This document shows, piece by piece, positions 35,391 to 47,128 of a stretch of DNA of 64,000 nucleotides. The translations under genes were made by a program, and so were the position numbers. Below the pieces are notes generated by a model, which did not search any database, was not told where the DNA came from, and saw only the letters and a list, made by a program, of their open reading frames with translations. Within the stretch, counting starts at the first letter, position 1. Each line of letters opens with the position of its first letter. The stretch spans positions 1 to 64,000 of the forward strand of contig JAIXMQ010000081.1 in NCBI GenBank assembly GCA_025716855.1, read 5' to 3'. The DNA is from Pilaira anomala. Lineage: Eukaryota > Mucoromycota > Mucoromycetes > Mucorales > Mucoraceae.

Positions 35391-37538
35391 ATCATGTGGT
35401 AATGTCTAAATATATATACTACTCATGCCACAAGCACTTCCCTTCAAATAGTATTGTCTGCAGGTGTTGGCCCTGTATTCTCTTGAGGACACTGAACGCC
35501 TTTTTTTTTTTAAAAAAAATAAAAATAAAAATTCTCGAAATGCTCTTGTTTTAATACTCTCCCCTTTAAAATAACTTAAATTCAGAATATAGAAATTAAT
35601 ATTTTGAATTATACATAGTAGAATCGAAGTATCCTCTTAAACTTCCATTTTTGTCTTTTTGAAATTCTCGACTACCAAATATATATTTATATATAAAACG
35701 TTATTTTTATTACCTCGTTTTGCTAGTGTGTCGTCGATTTTAATTTTACTTTTTTTTTGACAGCCAGATATATAACATTTAACATTCACTATTCTTTATC
35801 ATTTTGAATTTATATTCATAGTCATTGACTATTAATGTAAATCATGCGATCACACTAATATATTACAATATAACCAAGATTTTTTATTATTTCTAATTAA
35901 TATATTGTTTGATTGAAAAAAAAAACCGTTCCCCTAATATTAGAATGAGTGTGTAACATCCAGATAAAGAAAAAAAAAAAGTTACTCAGACTTAATTACA
36001 AGTAAAACCCCACGTCTCTTTTTTATATATCGTGTGTTGAATCAAATATGAAAGGCTTGTGCCTTGTATGGAGGTGATACATGTTGTTGATAAAATTGAT
36101 TCTATTTCTCTTTTTTTGTATAATGTGTGTGTGTGTGTGTGTTTCGCACGAACTTTTTTCTTTTTTTCGCGAGTTTAACTTTGAGCATGGTTTTTAATTG
36201 TTACATAATGGTACAACATTTAATATTCAAAAACAAAAAAAAAAAAGATTTTTTCTTTTTCATATTGTAAGTATCTAGATGAAACTTTCTCATACCGTTG
36301 TATTAAATTCTCAATTACGTGTCCTTAAATAGAGTCCTACTAAAGCAATTTTTTACAAGGATTTATTTACCCATTGTACCTTTTTTTTTTAAAAAAAAAA
36401 AGTTTATTTATTTATCTTAATTTTAAAATTTTGTTTGTTTCACCATAATTGTTAAATGATACTCGTTTTGAGTCTAAGCTTTTGTATCAAACGCTTTGGG
36501 TCTAAGTTCATATTTTATCAGACCGTCTGTTGTACAAAACACTTTAAAAATAAAAACTCTAGAATTGGATCGGATAACAATACAAAAAGACCTCCACTGT
36601 GCACAACATGCCTTTTCCAACTCCTTTTCTTCTTGCATTATGATTCTAAAGGTCTCTGATGTGTGTATTTCTATCACTGCTACAGTACATTAAGAAATTT
36701 ATAAGAATACGTTAAAGAAAATTTCATATTTATTCACATTCTTATTTTTTAAAAGAGCTAAAAGTTTGTCTCAAGCGTAAAACTAGTCATTGATATAAGT
36801 GAAGAGAAAAAAATAAAACCTTTTTAATTATAAACACACAACTCGTAACTATTATACAAAAAAATACTTCTCTTGGTTTCGCAGATATAAAAGTAATACA
36901 AGACGTGTATACTTTTGTTACTTACAGGAAGCTGCCACGAGAAGGCAGAAGTAAATCCGGTGATAAAAATGACAGAGATTATACCTCTGTAGCAATGCAA
37001 TAGATACGTATCCATAGAAACACAACTACTTGTTGTATGACAAATATTTTTATTCAAAAAAAAAAAACGAGATGAATACTACTTATCCAATTTACCTTCA
37101 ATATCCAAATGGCTACTAATATTGTGCTATTAAACACACAATCCGCCCGGGAAAGAAGGAAACAGAGCATACAAAAGCAGATTATACTTGCCAGAAAATA
37201 GAATTATTCAGATTGTATTTGAAAATATTTATCTTGAAACAAATCTATATTCAACATTCCTAGATTTAGATCGTTTTTACAGCTTAATTTTTTAGGGACC
37301 ACAGGGTTGCTCATAGGCTTGATTCTCTAACTCCGGAGCACGGTTTGTGCGGTAGACCTGCCTTGTTCCATCCCTTTTTTTTTTGCCTTGCCAGTCTTGA
37401 ATATTCTACTCTTTTAAAGCAAACACTTTTGCACAATATTTACTTTCATATATTTAAGCTCATACACTTATTGTTAGAAGTTACTTTTTAAAGGTTTATT
37501 CTGAAAAAAAAAAGCATATAATACACCACAATTTTGAA
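34878..37538. other. gene-poor AT-rich region
   Basis: No supported gene in about 2.7 kb. It has a T27 run (about 35360-35386) and a (GT)n microsatellite (about 36124-36141). ORFs around 36456-37057 overlap on both strands and lack coding composition. Confidence 0.5.
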
Positions 37539-37540
37539 TA

Positions 37541-37785
37541 CAGTGCTTCCACTCTCAAATCGAACATTTTTTGAACTTCGTGGTACATTTCTCGAAAATA
37601 AAATGGAGTATTCAATCAACTAAATTCGAACATAGTTTGAACTTAATTTGGAACACTTCTCAAACTTCAATTAGAACACATGAAACCCCAACCGGGCATT
37701 TTCACTGCTTAATTATTTTATTTATTTTTTCAACCGGTCCATTTCACTGCTTAAAAAAAAAAAAATTCAACCGGTCCATTTCACT

Positions 37786-37820
<35 letters not shown>

Positions 37821-38215
37821 CAGTGAAATGGACCGGTTGGTTTTTTTCTTTTCTAAGCAGTGAAATGGACCGGTTGGTTTTTTTTTTTTTAAGCAGTGAA
37901 ATGGACCGGTTGGTTTTTTTTTTTTTTTTTTAAGCAGTGAAATGGACCGGTTGGTTTTTTTTTTTTTTTAAGCAGTGAAATGGACTGGTTGGTTTTTTTT
38001 TTTAAGCAGTGAAATGGACCGGTTGAAAAAATAAATAAAATAATTAAGCAGTGAAAATGCCCGGTTGGGGTTTCATGTGTTCTAATTGAAGTTTGAGAAG
38101 TGTTCCAAATTAAGTTCAAACTATGTTCTAATTTAATTGGTTGAATACTCCATTTTATTTTCGAGAAATGTACCACGAAGTTCAAAAAATGTTCGATTTG
38201 AGAGTGGAAGCACTG
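37541..38215. mobile_element. 675-bp foldback MITE with TA target-site duplication and internal tandem array
   Basis: The two halves are near-perfect inverted repeats over about 220 bp. The left end is CAGTGCTTCCACTCTCAAAT (37541 on), and the right end is its exact reverse complement, ending at 38215. TA flanks both sides (37539-37540 and 38216-38217). Arms differ by only a few bases (for example CAATCAACTAAATTC against CAACCAATTAAATTA). The CAGT end and TA duplication match Tc1/mariner-pogo type elements. The interior is a tandem array with poly-T spacers and no transposase. ORFs seen on both arms are the same sequence read from the inverted repeat, not genes. Confidence 0.85.
37689..38068. 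repeat. interrupted tandem array of 23-bp units within the foldback element
   Basis: The unit AAGCAGTGAAATGGACCGGT plus TGG recurs at 37818, 37855, 37891, 37932, 37970 (one base different), 38004 and as a variant at 38046. Inverted copies occur at about 37690, 37731 and 37769. Units are separated by T-rich spacers of 10-18 bp, so the period is about 34-41 bp. A T30 run (37788-37817) separates the two orientations. Confidence 0.85.
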
Positions 38216-38217
38216 TA

Positions 38218-39081
38218 TATGAATAAGCGCAATAAATTTACTTTTGAATTCACCGTAGATCAAGTATTCCTATTCGTTTTTTAGTCAATGATCGAATATT
38301 GACTATTACACTTTGAAAAAAAAAAAGACCTCTTTTAGGGTTAAGTGTCCCAAAAAAAAAGCTACCAGTTAGAGCTCGTTATATAGGGTTCCTCATTAGC
38401 TTAATAGTCTATATTGGACATTTTTTTCCCTACTAGGAGTAGGCGCCTTACTGACTTTAATGGCATTAAATTAAACAGTGAAGGCTAATCATCAGAAAAT
38501 AATTAAAGAAAAAATTTTCTATCCTACTTTTGATCACTTATATAATATATGTGCACAATGCACGATATAGAATAAATTCTATTCCTATGATGCCTTGTCT
38601 TTATAGAGTAATTATAAAGACATAACCGCTATAAAGTTTTATTCTGGAAAACGACGCACTCCAAAAGTATCTGCAAAGTGTTATGAATCATGCATAAAAT
38701 TTCATGTGGCTTTGATAGGTCACACTTTCTTACGACATCATTTTTAGCCAAAAGTATTGCAAAAACTAACGTCATACAAAATTATTTCGTTCCCATTTCC
38801 CATCCTAACCGAGATAAAGTAACGCTACATATATATATATATATATATATGAATATTCAACATAGTAAGGGTCTTATGTTGTGTTTATTTGTAGTAACAA
38901 CAAACTTAATTTATCCAATAAGAAATGCGTACCTTTTTTTTTTATTCAAATGACTGAAGAATACTAGCGTATTATTTGTTACACAATGCATGAAAATGAA
39001 GCGTTCTTCTGATTTCGAAAACCCAAACCTTTATTTTTAGTCTTCTTTTCACTTTTTCCCGGGTAAAAGAAGAAAGAAATT
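38218..39081. other. intergenic region upstream of the stress-protein gene
   Basis: No gene was recognised. It contains an (AT)n microsatellite at about 38828-38851. Confidence 0.5.
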
Positions 39082-40215
39082 ATGGCCACTACCAACCATA
39101 CCATTCCAATTATTCAACAGCCAGATGACTATGTCCGTGGTGTCTCCTTTGATACCATGACAGACCAAGATCAACCTGATTACTCTTTTACTTTAAGAGG
39201 AAAAAATCAAGGATACCAACGCACAAGACGTAGTCGAACCTTTATGGTCGCGACTGACTTAGCCAACTATAGTGATTATGCTTTGGATTGGGCCATTGAG
39301 GTTCGTTTTTTTTTAAAAAAAAATGAAACATATATTTTAATCGATATACTAATCAAAAAAAGGATTCAATAGAATCTTGTTGATCATGGAGATGAGATCA
39401 TTGTACTTAGAGTTCTCACGGTAGATATGAGTGGTTAGTTTCTTGGGGGGGGGGGTTTAAGAAATATATATACACTTGCGAGTAAAGGATAAAACATACT
39501 GATACAATCATTTCTATTAGAAAATCGACCTAATTTACGAGCCATGTTGAGACATGAAGAACTTCAGTCAAAAGAAATTGCTTCTGTCGTTTTGAGTAAG
39601 ATTATGGCTGCAGGTGGACCTGATTTGAAGGTAATTGTTTTTTTTTAAAAAAAAAAAAAAATATTGAACAGTATAATAATTCGTATAGCTTATATCAGAT
39701 TAGTGCCGTGATTGAATTCGTGATAGGTAAAGTCCAAGAGACGATTCAAAACATGGTAAAGTAGTGACGCCAGATGTCCGCATTACTTGACAAAAACTGA
39801 CGTAATGTACATACATTTATAGATTTCTGTATATCAACCTTCAATGCTTATTGTCGGTACCAGAGGACTTTCAGAATTAAAGGGTATGTTTATTAACAGT
39901 GTGTCTAAATATTGTTTACAACATTCCCCGGTCCCTGTGGTTGTTGTTCGACCCGAAAACAAGGTCAAGAAACAAAAGAAATCTAGCAAGAAATCAAAGC
40001 GTCTCAGTGGTATGTTTCGTATAAGTAGTCATTCGAGTATTTCTAGTATGAATTCAAAGGGATCTGAATCATCAGAGAGTAGTTCTGAGGATGATGAAGT
40101 TGCGGCTACTGAGAAAAAAGTTCAACGACTGTCTGTGTTTGATAAAATTTCTCGTCCAAGATCCACCTCTCCTGCTCGTCCTTCCAGTGCTACTACTTCA
40201 TCTACTAAAAAATAA
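39082..40215 (+). CDS. universal stress protein (UspA family)
   Basis: The exons are 39082-39300, 39373-39433, 39521-39630, 39699-39755 and 39823-40215, encoding 279 residues with all junctions in frame. The Usp fold runs from about residue 50 to 175: RTFMVATDLANYSDYALDWA (first strand and helix), EIIVLRVLTVDMSE, and the nucleotide-binding end LIVGTRGLSELKGMFINSVS, followed by HSPVPVVVVRP. The usual ATP motif G-x2-G-x9-G-S/T is present with Asn in place of the third Gly. The C-terminal 100 residues are Lys- and Ser-rich and low complexity. Such fungal proteins are cytosolic and of unclear function. The first donor (GTTCGT) is non-standard but required by the frame. Confidence 0.85.
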
Positions 40216-40385
40216 AACCCATCTTAATAAATTTACTTTCTTACTATAATGATATAAATATGGCAAATAAAATAAGGTATATACAAATACAGAGTTTTTT
40301 TTATTAATTATGTAATAGTAGATGAGGTAAAAAAATGAAGTGATCTCTTGTTACAAAAAGAAAGATAAATGGGGAGGGGGGTATT

Positions 40386-42374
40386 TTAGATACGTTCAAC
40401 TTGACTGACTTGATATTTTTTGGGATTGTTAGAACTGCTATGGCTAGAGCCATCAGAATCCGTTTGGATATGAGTTTTGTAATCTGTTTGTTCATCCACA
40501 CCAAGACCGTCCAATTGAGGATCATATTCCAAACTTTTACCAGGTCCGGTAAACCATTTGCGTGCACGAAAGTGATAATAAGCAACAGAGATACCCATGA
40601 CACCACCGAAAACAACAATAGCGTAATTCATATTTTGAGGAGTAACAGGGTATTCAGTAGGACAAACAAAGAGGACAGAGGTTAATAAAATCCAAATCAA
40701 ACTGATAATATTGATAATATCAGAGAAAGGACCTAAATGAAAAGGGCCATGCTTAAAAACCTTTCTAGCCACAGTCAATTTGAGAGCGATTGGGATAAAA
40801 TAAGCCATAGAAGAAGCAATGGTATTGACAGAAACAATAGCATTAAAAGCAGTTTCGTTAATGATATATAATAAGCCAACAATGATAGCAAAGATAATAT
40901 TGGCCCAAACAGCCCAAACAGGAGTCATGGTCTTTTGATTGATAGTAGCGAGTTGCTTTGAGAAAGGTGTAGCACCATCTCTAGCAAAAGCGTAAACCAT
41001 TCTAGAGCTACCTAAAGTTAATGCAGAACCAGAAAAGAACATGGCACCCATCACAATTGTAGTGAATACAACAGTCCATTTGTATCCGACACCATCCAAG
41101 AAAATTTGAGTCATGACAGGACTAATTGAAGTATTGACGATTTGTGTTTGAAAATCTTGAACACAAAAGTTAATAGAGATCAAGAATAAAAGACCAAACA
41201 AAGAAGCAGCACCAATAGCATAAAGAATACCACGGGGAGCACTACGAGCTGCATCACGCGTTTCATCTGACATATGTGCAGCACTATCAAATCCAGAAAG
41301 GGTATACTGACATTGTAAGAGACCGATCAAGAAGCCGTAACCTTGTGAGCTGAATCCAGTTTCATTTTCAAAATTGGTAAATACCCATTTAGCACTTGCT
41401 TTGTTGGGAGTCAAGACAAGGGCAACAATGACAATTAGAATAGTACCGACAAGATGCCAATAAAGAGAAGTTTGGTTAAAGAAACCATTATATTTGACAC
41501 TGACAGAATTGATGATACCATGAACTACGGCAATAACGACAAAAATACCGTATTGCCAGTAAATAGAAGGATTATTATTTTCATCACTGATATTAATAAT
41601 GGAAGCAATGAATTGAGAAAGACCAAGATCAGCAGATGTAATGGCAACTATAAAAAAAAAAGGGGGGGAGGGGAGAAGAAAAAGTAATTAATTGGGATGC
41701 TTCAAAATGATGTAAAACGAGTATTGTGCGTGAGAAACGTACCAGTCTAAATTTTGTAAATATGTTAGATAAGGTTGAAGATTTATTGTCATGCATTGTG
41801 TGTATAAACTTACCAAACCAAGCCAGTTACACCAACCAGTCAACCAACACATAATTGGTACCCATTCAGGAGGGGCAAGTTTAGATACCCAAATATAGAG
41901 TCCACCAGTAATAGGATAAGCTGAACAAATCTCAGCTAAAGAAAGACCCACACCAAATGTGAATACAGATACGAGGATCCAGCCCCATACGACAGCAATT
42001 GATCCACCAGCTTGCATAGCATCACCCCATAACTAAAAAGAATAAAAATCATGTTCATTTTTTTATTTTATTTTGATAATATATACTGATTATTAAAAAC
42101 TTACGGGAGTAAGACCTGAAAGAATCGAACAACAACCGAATGCAATAGCAAAGTTAGAAACTGTAGACATGGTTTTATCCATTTCCTAATTAGTAAAAAA
42201 AAAAAAAAAAAAAAAAAAAACTTTAGAATTTTGCAAATCAAACTCGACTGATCGTCATTTTACTTGTTTGTAACCCATTGAATGCATGAGTTCTTCTTCC
42301 GTTTGGAATTGAGGTTCGTTTACACCAGTTTCATTGATTTCATTTTTGTTTAGGTTTGAGGCCATACCAACCAT
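40386..42374 (-). CDS. APC-superfamily amino acid/GABA/choline permease
   Basis: A plasma or organelle membrane transporter. The exons, 5' to 3', are 42374-42264, 42185-42105, 42032-41814, 41746-41743 and 41647-40386, giving 558 residues. The fourth exon is only 4 nt (ACTG); without it the frame is lost, and with it WLGL joins TVAITSADLGLSQ. Family text: FAIAFGCCSILSGLTP, GWILVSVFTFGVGLSLAEIC, YPITGGLYIWVSKLAPPEW, LSGFDSAAHMSDETRDAA, and RMVYAFARDGATPFSK. About 12 hydrophobic segments are visible. It resembles UGA4/HNM1-type carriers; the substrate cannot be read from sequence. The first ATG is chosen because the peptide continues cleanly; a second lies three codons in. Confidence 0.88.
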
Positions 42375-45300
42375 ATAATTATTTGTTTTGTGAATGAAGA
42401 AATTTTCGTAATATATAAACTGAGGTTGTTTCTTTTATAAAGAAACAAAAAGGTTGATTAAAAAAAAAAGAGAAGTTGAACAAAAAAAAAAAAAAAGGAA
42501 ATCTATATTTCAATCAAATGTGTCTTTTTGTGTGTGTTTTCAAGTGATTAAGAAATTGATTCTTATGTAAACAGTTTAGTTGGGTTCAAAAGAGAATATC
42601 AAAGTTGAAAAAAAAAGCGAATTTTATAAAAAAAAAAACTTCCTCCTTTTATACAATTACTGAAATGAGAGGAGTTTAGGTAAAGTATGTCGCTACTTTA
42701 ATGTAGTTCTTTTTTTTTTTTTTTAGACCTCAAAATCATTCATTTGTTCATCATCTTCAAAGTACTCCGATTTTAAAGATTTGCCTTTTTGTGTGAGTTT
42801 GCGTAAAGAAATATAATTTTAAAACGACGAAGACGTTTTGTGACTAAAAAAGGTAAAGAATGCTATTGTATTCAAAGCAATAGGATAGTTCTATTAAGGG
42901 TTCCTGAAAGTTATCTTATCATGGTATAACATATTCGTGTCCTATAGTATCTGTCCGCTGACAAATATGTTGTGATACTAACCTATGTTAAGGCAACCTA
43001 ATCGTAATTTAGGTCATTTGACCATAAGACATGCTATTAAATCTTGTTTTTCCTGCAAGCAAAACATTAATTTAGGACCTTTTTTCTTCTTCACTCTTAA
43101 CTCAAGTTAATACCCAATCACACCCATTATCTCTCACGCATCTTCCAAATGTGGCTCGTATATGACTAATAAGCACACACTTTTTTCCCCCTTTATTTGG
43201 TGTTATTTTCCCATTATTGACATTTGATAGAGAATTAAGTATGGATCGGTCTCTATAAATTTATAAAGGTACAGTAACGCAAATAAATCATTGAGCTATA
43301 CCTTATTTTTAAAGTATATACTATATATTGATGAGTAAAACTAAGCATATTAAAAGAAGATACACGCCTTCTACTCAAAACATTATTGATTCTTACTCTA
43401 TTTCTTCTCAAAAATCTAAAAGAATAACAGAGTTGCGAGATTTTCAGTAGTTAATTTCGAACTTGGTTCTATTTTGAACACCATAAAAAAACTTGATACA
43501 GAATTCATTTACAGTAACTTGTATATTGTTATTCAGAGCCCTTTCAATGTTAAGAATAATGAAGCACAATAACACAATATAGCATTAAAAAAAACATATA
43601 AACATTATTTCTGAATTCGTGGGAATCAACTGTACTGAACTCATGCTACATCATTACAAGTATAAAATTCCCATGCGGAAAAAGAAAAAAAATGGGGGGA
43701 GTGGCTAGTCGTTTTATTTCAATCATCAAACCCAAGTGTATTCTTATTGATTTTAATTCAACAGAAACACCATTCTTTAAAATAAATTGATTGGGGTTTA
43801 ATTTTAACAAAATACAAATGAAAGTTTAAAGGGCCTTTTTTTTTTTCGTCAATCTGTTGTGAGGAACACAAAACGAGAGAAGTCGGAAAGATTTTTATGC
43901 TGCAGTAAACTGTGTAATCACAGATCGACTGGTGGTATATTATTCCTTTGTAACTATATTGCACAAGATTTTTTTTTTTTCGTCATGGAAGTATACTAGT
44001 GATTTTTTATAACAATATAGTTTACGTCTAGTTATTAATCATTCTTTCTCTCTCAAATTTACGACAAAATAATTAATAAAACCTACTCTTCTAAACTATT
44101 AGTATGATGATACCCTGCTTTGTTTATAAGACTATCTATGTATAATACTATATATGTACGAAGTTCAAAATCTTATCTACATAGTACAATATGAAGATAA
44201 AAAGGTAAACCAATGTCACACTAAAAACAAATCTAGTTGTCTCATCATACATATTGAAAAAAAGAAAAGTATGTAAGCAAAACAGAAATTTAGACCTTTT
44301 GTTTTACTCTCGGCCTTGAATTTTGAGGTCTCTGTCAAGGAAGAAAACCTATTAGGTTTCTGTGTTATCATGAGTATATCTCAATATGAAATGTGTTTTT
44401 CCCAATTACTTTTTTAAAGATTAATATATACCAAGATCTTGAGTCGAATGTATTTTAACATGTTAGAACTTTAATTTACACAGTAGTTTTAAGCGGTACT
44501 ATTGTAGTAATTATTTACATAATAATAACCTTAAATTATTTCAGTATCGTATACATATGAATTATAATAATGCAAGATTTAGGTTGTTTAAACAAAAAAG
44601 AATAAAGTTATGAAAACAAATAAGATCATTCAAATTCTGTTCAAATAACACATTCCATCTACCTAGATAAGCAGAAGGAGTTTATCCTTTCTCTGAATTA
44701 AATGATTAGGAGTTCTAGTGAAATTTGGTTTTTTTGTATGCGTGCGACATTTATAAAAAAAAAAAAAAAACGAGATAACTTAAAATACTTTAGTGTGACA
44801 TTGATTTGGGGGAAAAAATACAATGGTTGGGTAATTATGGTCCACAAAAAAAAAAGAGAAGACATGTTTTAACCTCATTGAAATGAAGAGTTAACTATAA
44901 AGACCTTATTTCATTAGTTTAACGAAAAAGGCAAAACCTGTCAAATATATGACAGACATACATATTTGTTTTCTCACGATTAAAATGCTGCACGAAATGC
45001 CTAATTGTGTTTGTATGTATTTCTTTGATAGTTAGATATAAATCAAACTTTTTTTTTTTTTTACTGATAAGAGGTAGTTACGAAATAATTTTTAGATAAT
45101 CGGAATATAGATTAGATGAACCCAATAAAACCATTTGTGCAATCTGAAATCATCCCTTTGTGTTATACTCAGGGTACGAAAAAGAAAAGTTACCTTAATG
45201 GTACTTAATTTTCTCAATCCATTCATTTTTTTTGGTGAAAATCATTTCGCGCCATTACTTTCTCATTAATCATTTGGGGTCTTATAAAAAAGCATAAATT

Positions 45301-45640
45301 CTCATTTACAATAAAAGGACCCTGTTTTTTTTGTACCGGCAGTTGATGAATATGACGAATATTTTCAGGTCCAATTAAACTTAAACACTAGTCATGGTGA
45401 CACCTTTTAAAATTTATTTATTAAAACGAATCAGAGACGCATACATACAATGCCCACGGAGCCAATTTGCTGTTTTATAGTGGATCTGACTACTCTACAT
45501 TTTTTTACGGCTAATCAAATATGTAAATAACATTTGATTTTTGGATATTCAAACAGAACGGTTTCTGTTTAAAGTTGTTGATTGTTCTGGGGTTGTAGGT
45601 GAAAAGAGATTTATTACCTTTTCACTTAAAAATAAAGTTC
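42375..45640. other. long gene-poor intergenic region
   Basis: Roughly 3.3 kb without a supported gene. The nearest part is promoter of the permease gene. One short coding-like frame is listed separately (43331-43450). The rest is AT-rich with short homopolymers. Confidence 0.5.
43331..43450 (+). CDS. possible 39-residue ORF of unknown function
   Basis: This short frame starts MSKTKHIKRRYTPSTQNIID and is Ser/Lys/Arg-rich. A TATA-like stretch (TATAAATTTATAAAGG) lies about 65 bp upstream. Evidence is weak: no homology is known to me, and it could be a relic of a larger gene. Confidence 0.15.
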   Translation: MSKTKHIKRRYTPSTQNIIDSYSISSQKSKRITELRDFQ

Positions 45641-45642
45641 CT

Positions 45643-46430
45643 TTACCCAAATCTGCTGTATAAAGACTTTAAATACAGCCAGGTCCATTCAGATAATTGA
45701 TATTTGCGGCTGGTTGAAAGGCCACCTTCAGCTTCTTCAGTCACACGAAATTTAATTGTCGGGTATTTAGATGTAAATCCATCCAATGTTTCAGGAAATG
45801 AATCTGCAGACTTCTCCATGTGTATATCAACCACACCATCTCGTGAATACGACTCCAACGGCAATATCAAAATGAAACACCCTTTAATCGCAACAATAGG
45901 CCCACCGAAAAGAGATCGAGCACTATCTTCAGTTGATATGTTGAGCTTCTGCTCTATTATCCCATCCATAGGAAGAAACAGACCAAAAACTTCGATGAGT
46001 TTAGGGAACTTACTTCGCGCTACTGTTGTTTTAAGATCAACATCACTATATTAGCTACTTCCTGCATGAAATAAAAAGTTGTCTTTGAGGTTACTTGTGT
46101 TTTCAATAATTGATAAGGCGGCAGTGTCACCAATAAAGAAACTTCCATTTGGTTATTGGTCTTAGTTTACTTTAACTGGCTATAGCTGTAAGCCTTCGAT
46201 TATCTTGGAGGAATGCTGTTTAAAGTCGTTGTCTCGGCTAGCAAAAACCTCTTTACATCCTTCTTGGAAATGAAAGTCCTGTTTAAACGTTTATATTCTC
46301 TTTTGCCGTGTTCAATGATAGTTGAAGAATGCTTTCATTTAAAATGTTGCTTTAAGGGATTGAGACCGCTGACGTTCATATCACAAAGAGTGGCACCACA
46401 ATCGATACCATAAAAAAAGGGAGATAGATA
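45643..46430 (-). pseudogene. decayed F-box/LRR-like gene fragment
   Basis: The longest piece is a 45643-45969 frame containing FGGPIVAIKGCFILILPLES, DGFTSKYPTIKFRVTEEAEG and a C-terminal LYLKSLYSRFG. Upstream, other frames carry CGATLCDMNVSGLNPLKQHF and SILQLSLNTAKENINV, interrupted by stops, so the gene is broken. Repeated short hydrophobic strands resemble the fungal F-box/LRR-like families suggested at 3290-3790. The assignment is tentative. It lies next to the second copy of the dispersed 5' repeat. Confidence 0.3.
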
Positions 46431-46599
46431 GATACGCCATTTTGGCGCGCCATTTTTTTTTTAGGATGTAAGAGCATCATATTTGTGCACCATTTTTTTT
46501 TAAAAACGAGCTAATCTACCCACTTCGCTCGCTGACGGCCACCTCACCACTAACGGATTTGAACGAAATACCCTTTCTATTAAAGACATACAATCTGTA

Positions 46600-46935
46600 C
46601 ATACAAAAAAGTGCATTTGCTATTGAGATCTATTAGAAAATAAATCACTTAACATTCTTAGAGTATTGAAATGACTTACCATTGATAACGACATGTTTTA
46701 TGCAGGTTTCAAAATTATTCAGTTCTTGAAACGATCTCTTATCAGGATAATGTACGTAATCAAAGAAGAGATTAAGACGGCGGAGATAAGTAAGATTCAT
46801 TTTGAAATATATATATATAAAGAAAGTGAAAGAAAAAGGGAGAATATTAAAAAAAAAAACTGTTTATGTGGCGTGTGAAAAAAAAACTGAGTATGTGGCG
46901 TGCGAAAAAAAACCTGTCCGTATGTTGTGTGAGTC
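46600..46935 (-). repeat. dispersed repeat copy 2
   Basis: Matches 10890-11215 in the same orientation. On the minus strand it retains ATGTCGTTATCAATG followed by GTAAGT, that is a possible five-codon first exon with its donor, then the intron and an ATAG/CAAATG acceptor equivalent to ATAG/AAAATG in copy 1. The motif CTGTTTATGTGGCGTGTG with poly-A is repeated about three times at 46860-46931. No downstream exons of the family were recognised here. Confidence 0.55.
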
Positions 46936-47128
46936 ATTAACGGAAACCCAGATATTATAAAACGAGGAAGCTAATGCCTTTACAAATGGTGCACATGAAA
47001 AAAAAATTATTTTATACTTCAGTTTTTCTTAATGATAATTAATAATAATAATAGACATTTTATTTATACATGTAATTAATTAAGATAATTTGGCTTAAAC
47101 ACATTTTCTATGATGGGATTTCTTTTTA

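Noticed and set aside
37818..38068. regular repeats with spacers, considered as a CRISPR array
   Set aside because: Spacers are just poly-T, units occur in both orientations, the context is a eukaryotic transposable element, and there are no cas genes.
37571..38263. two ORFs with the same protein text on opposite strands
   Set aside because: They are the two arms of the foldback element read in opposite directions.
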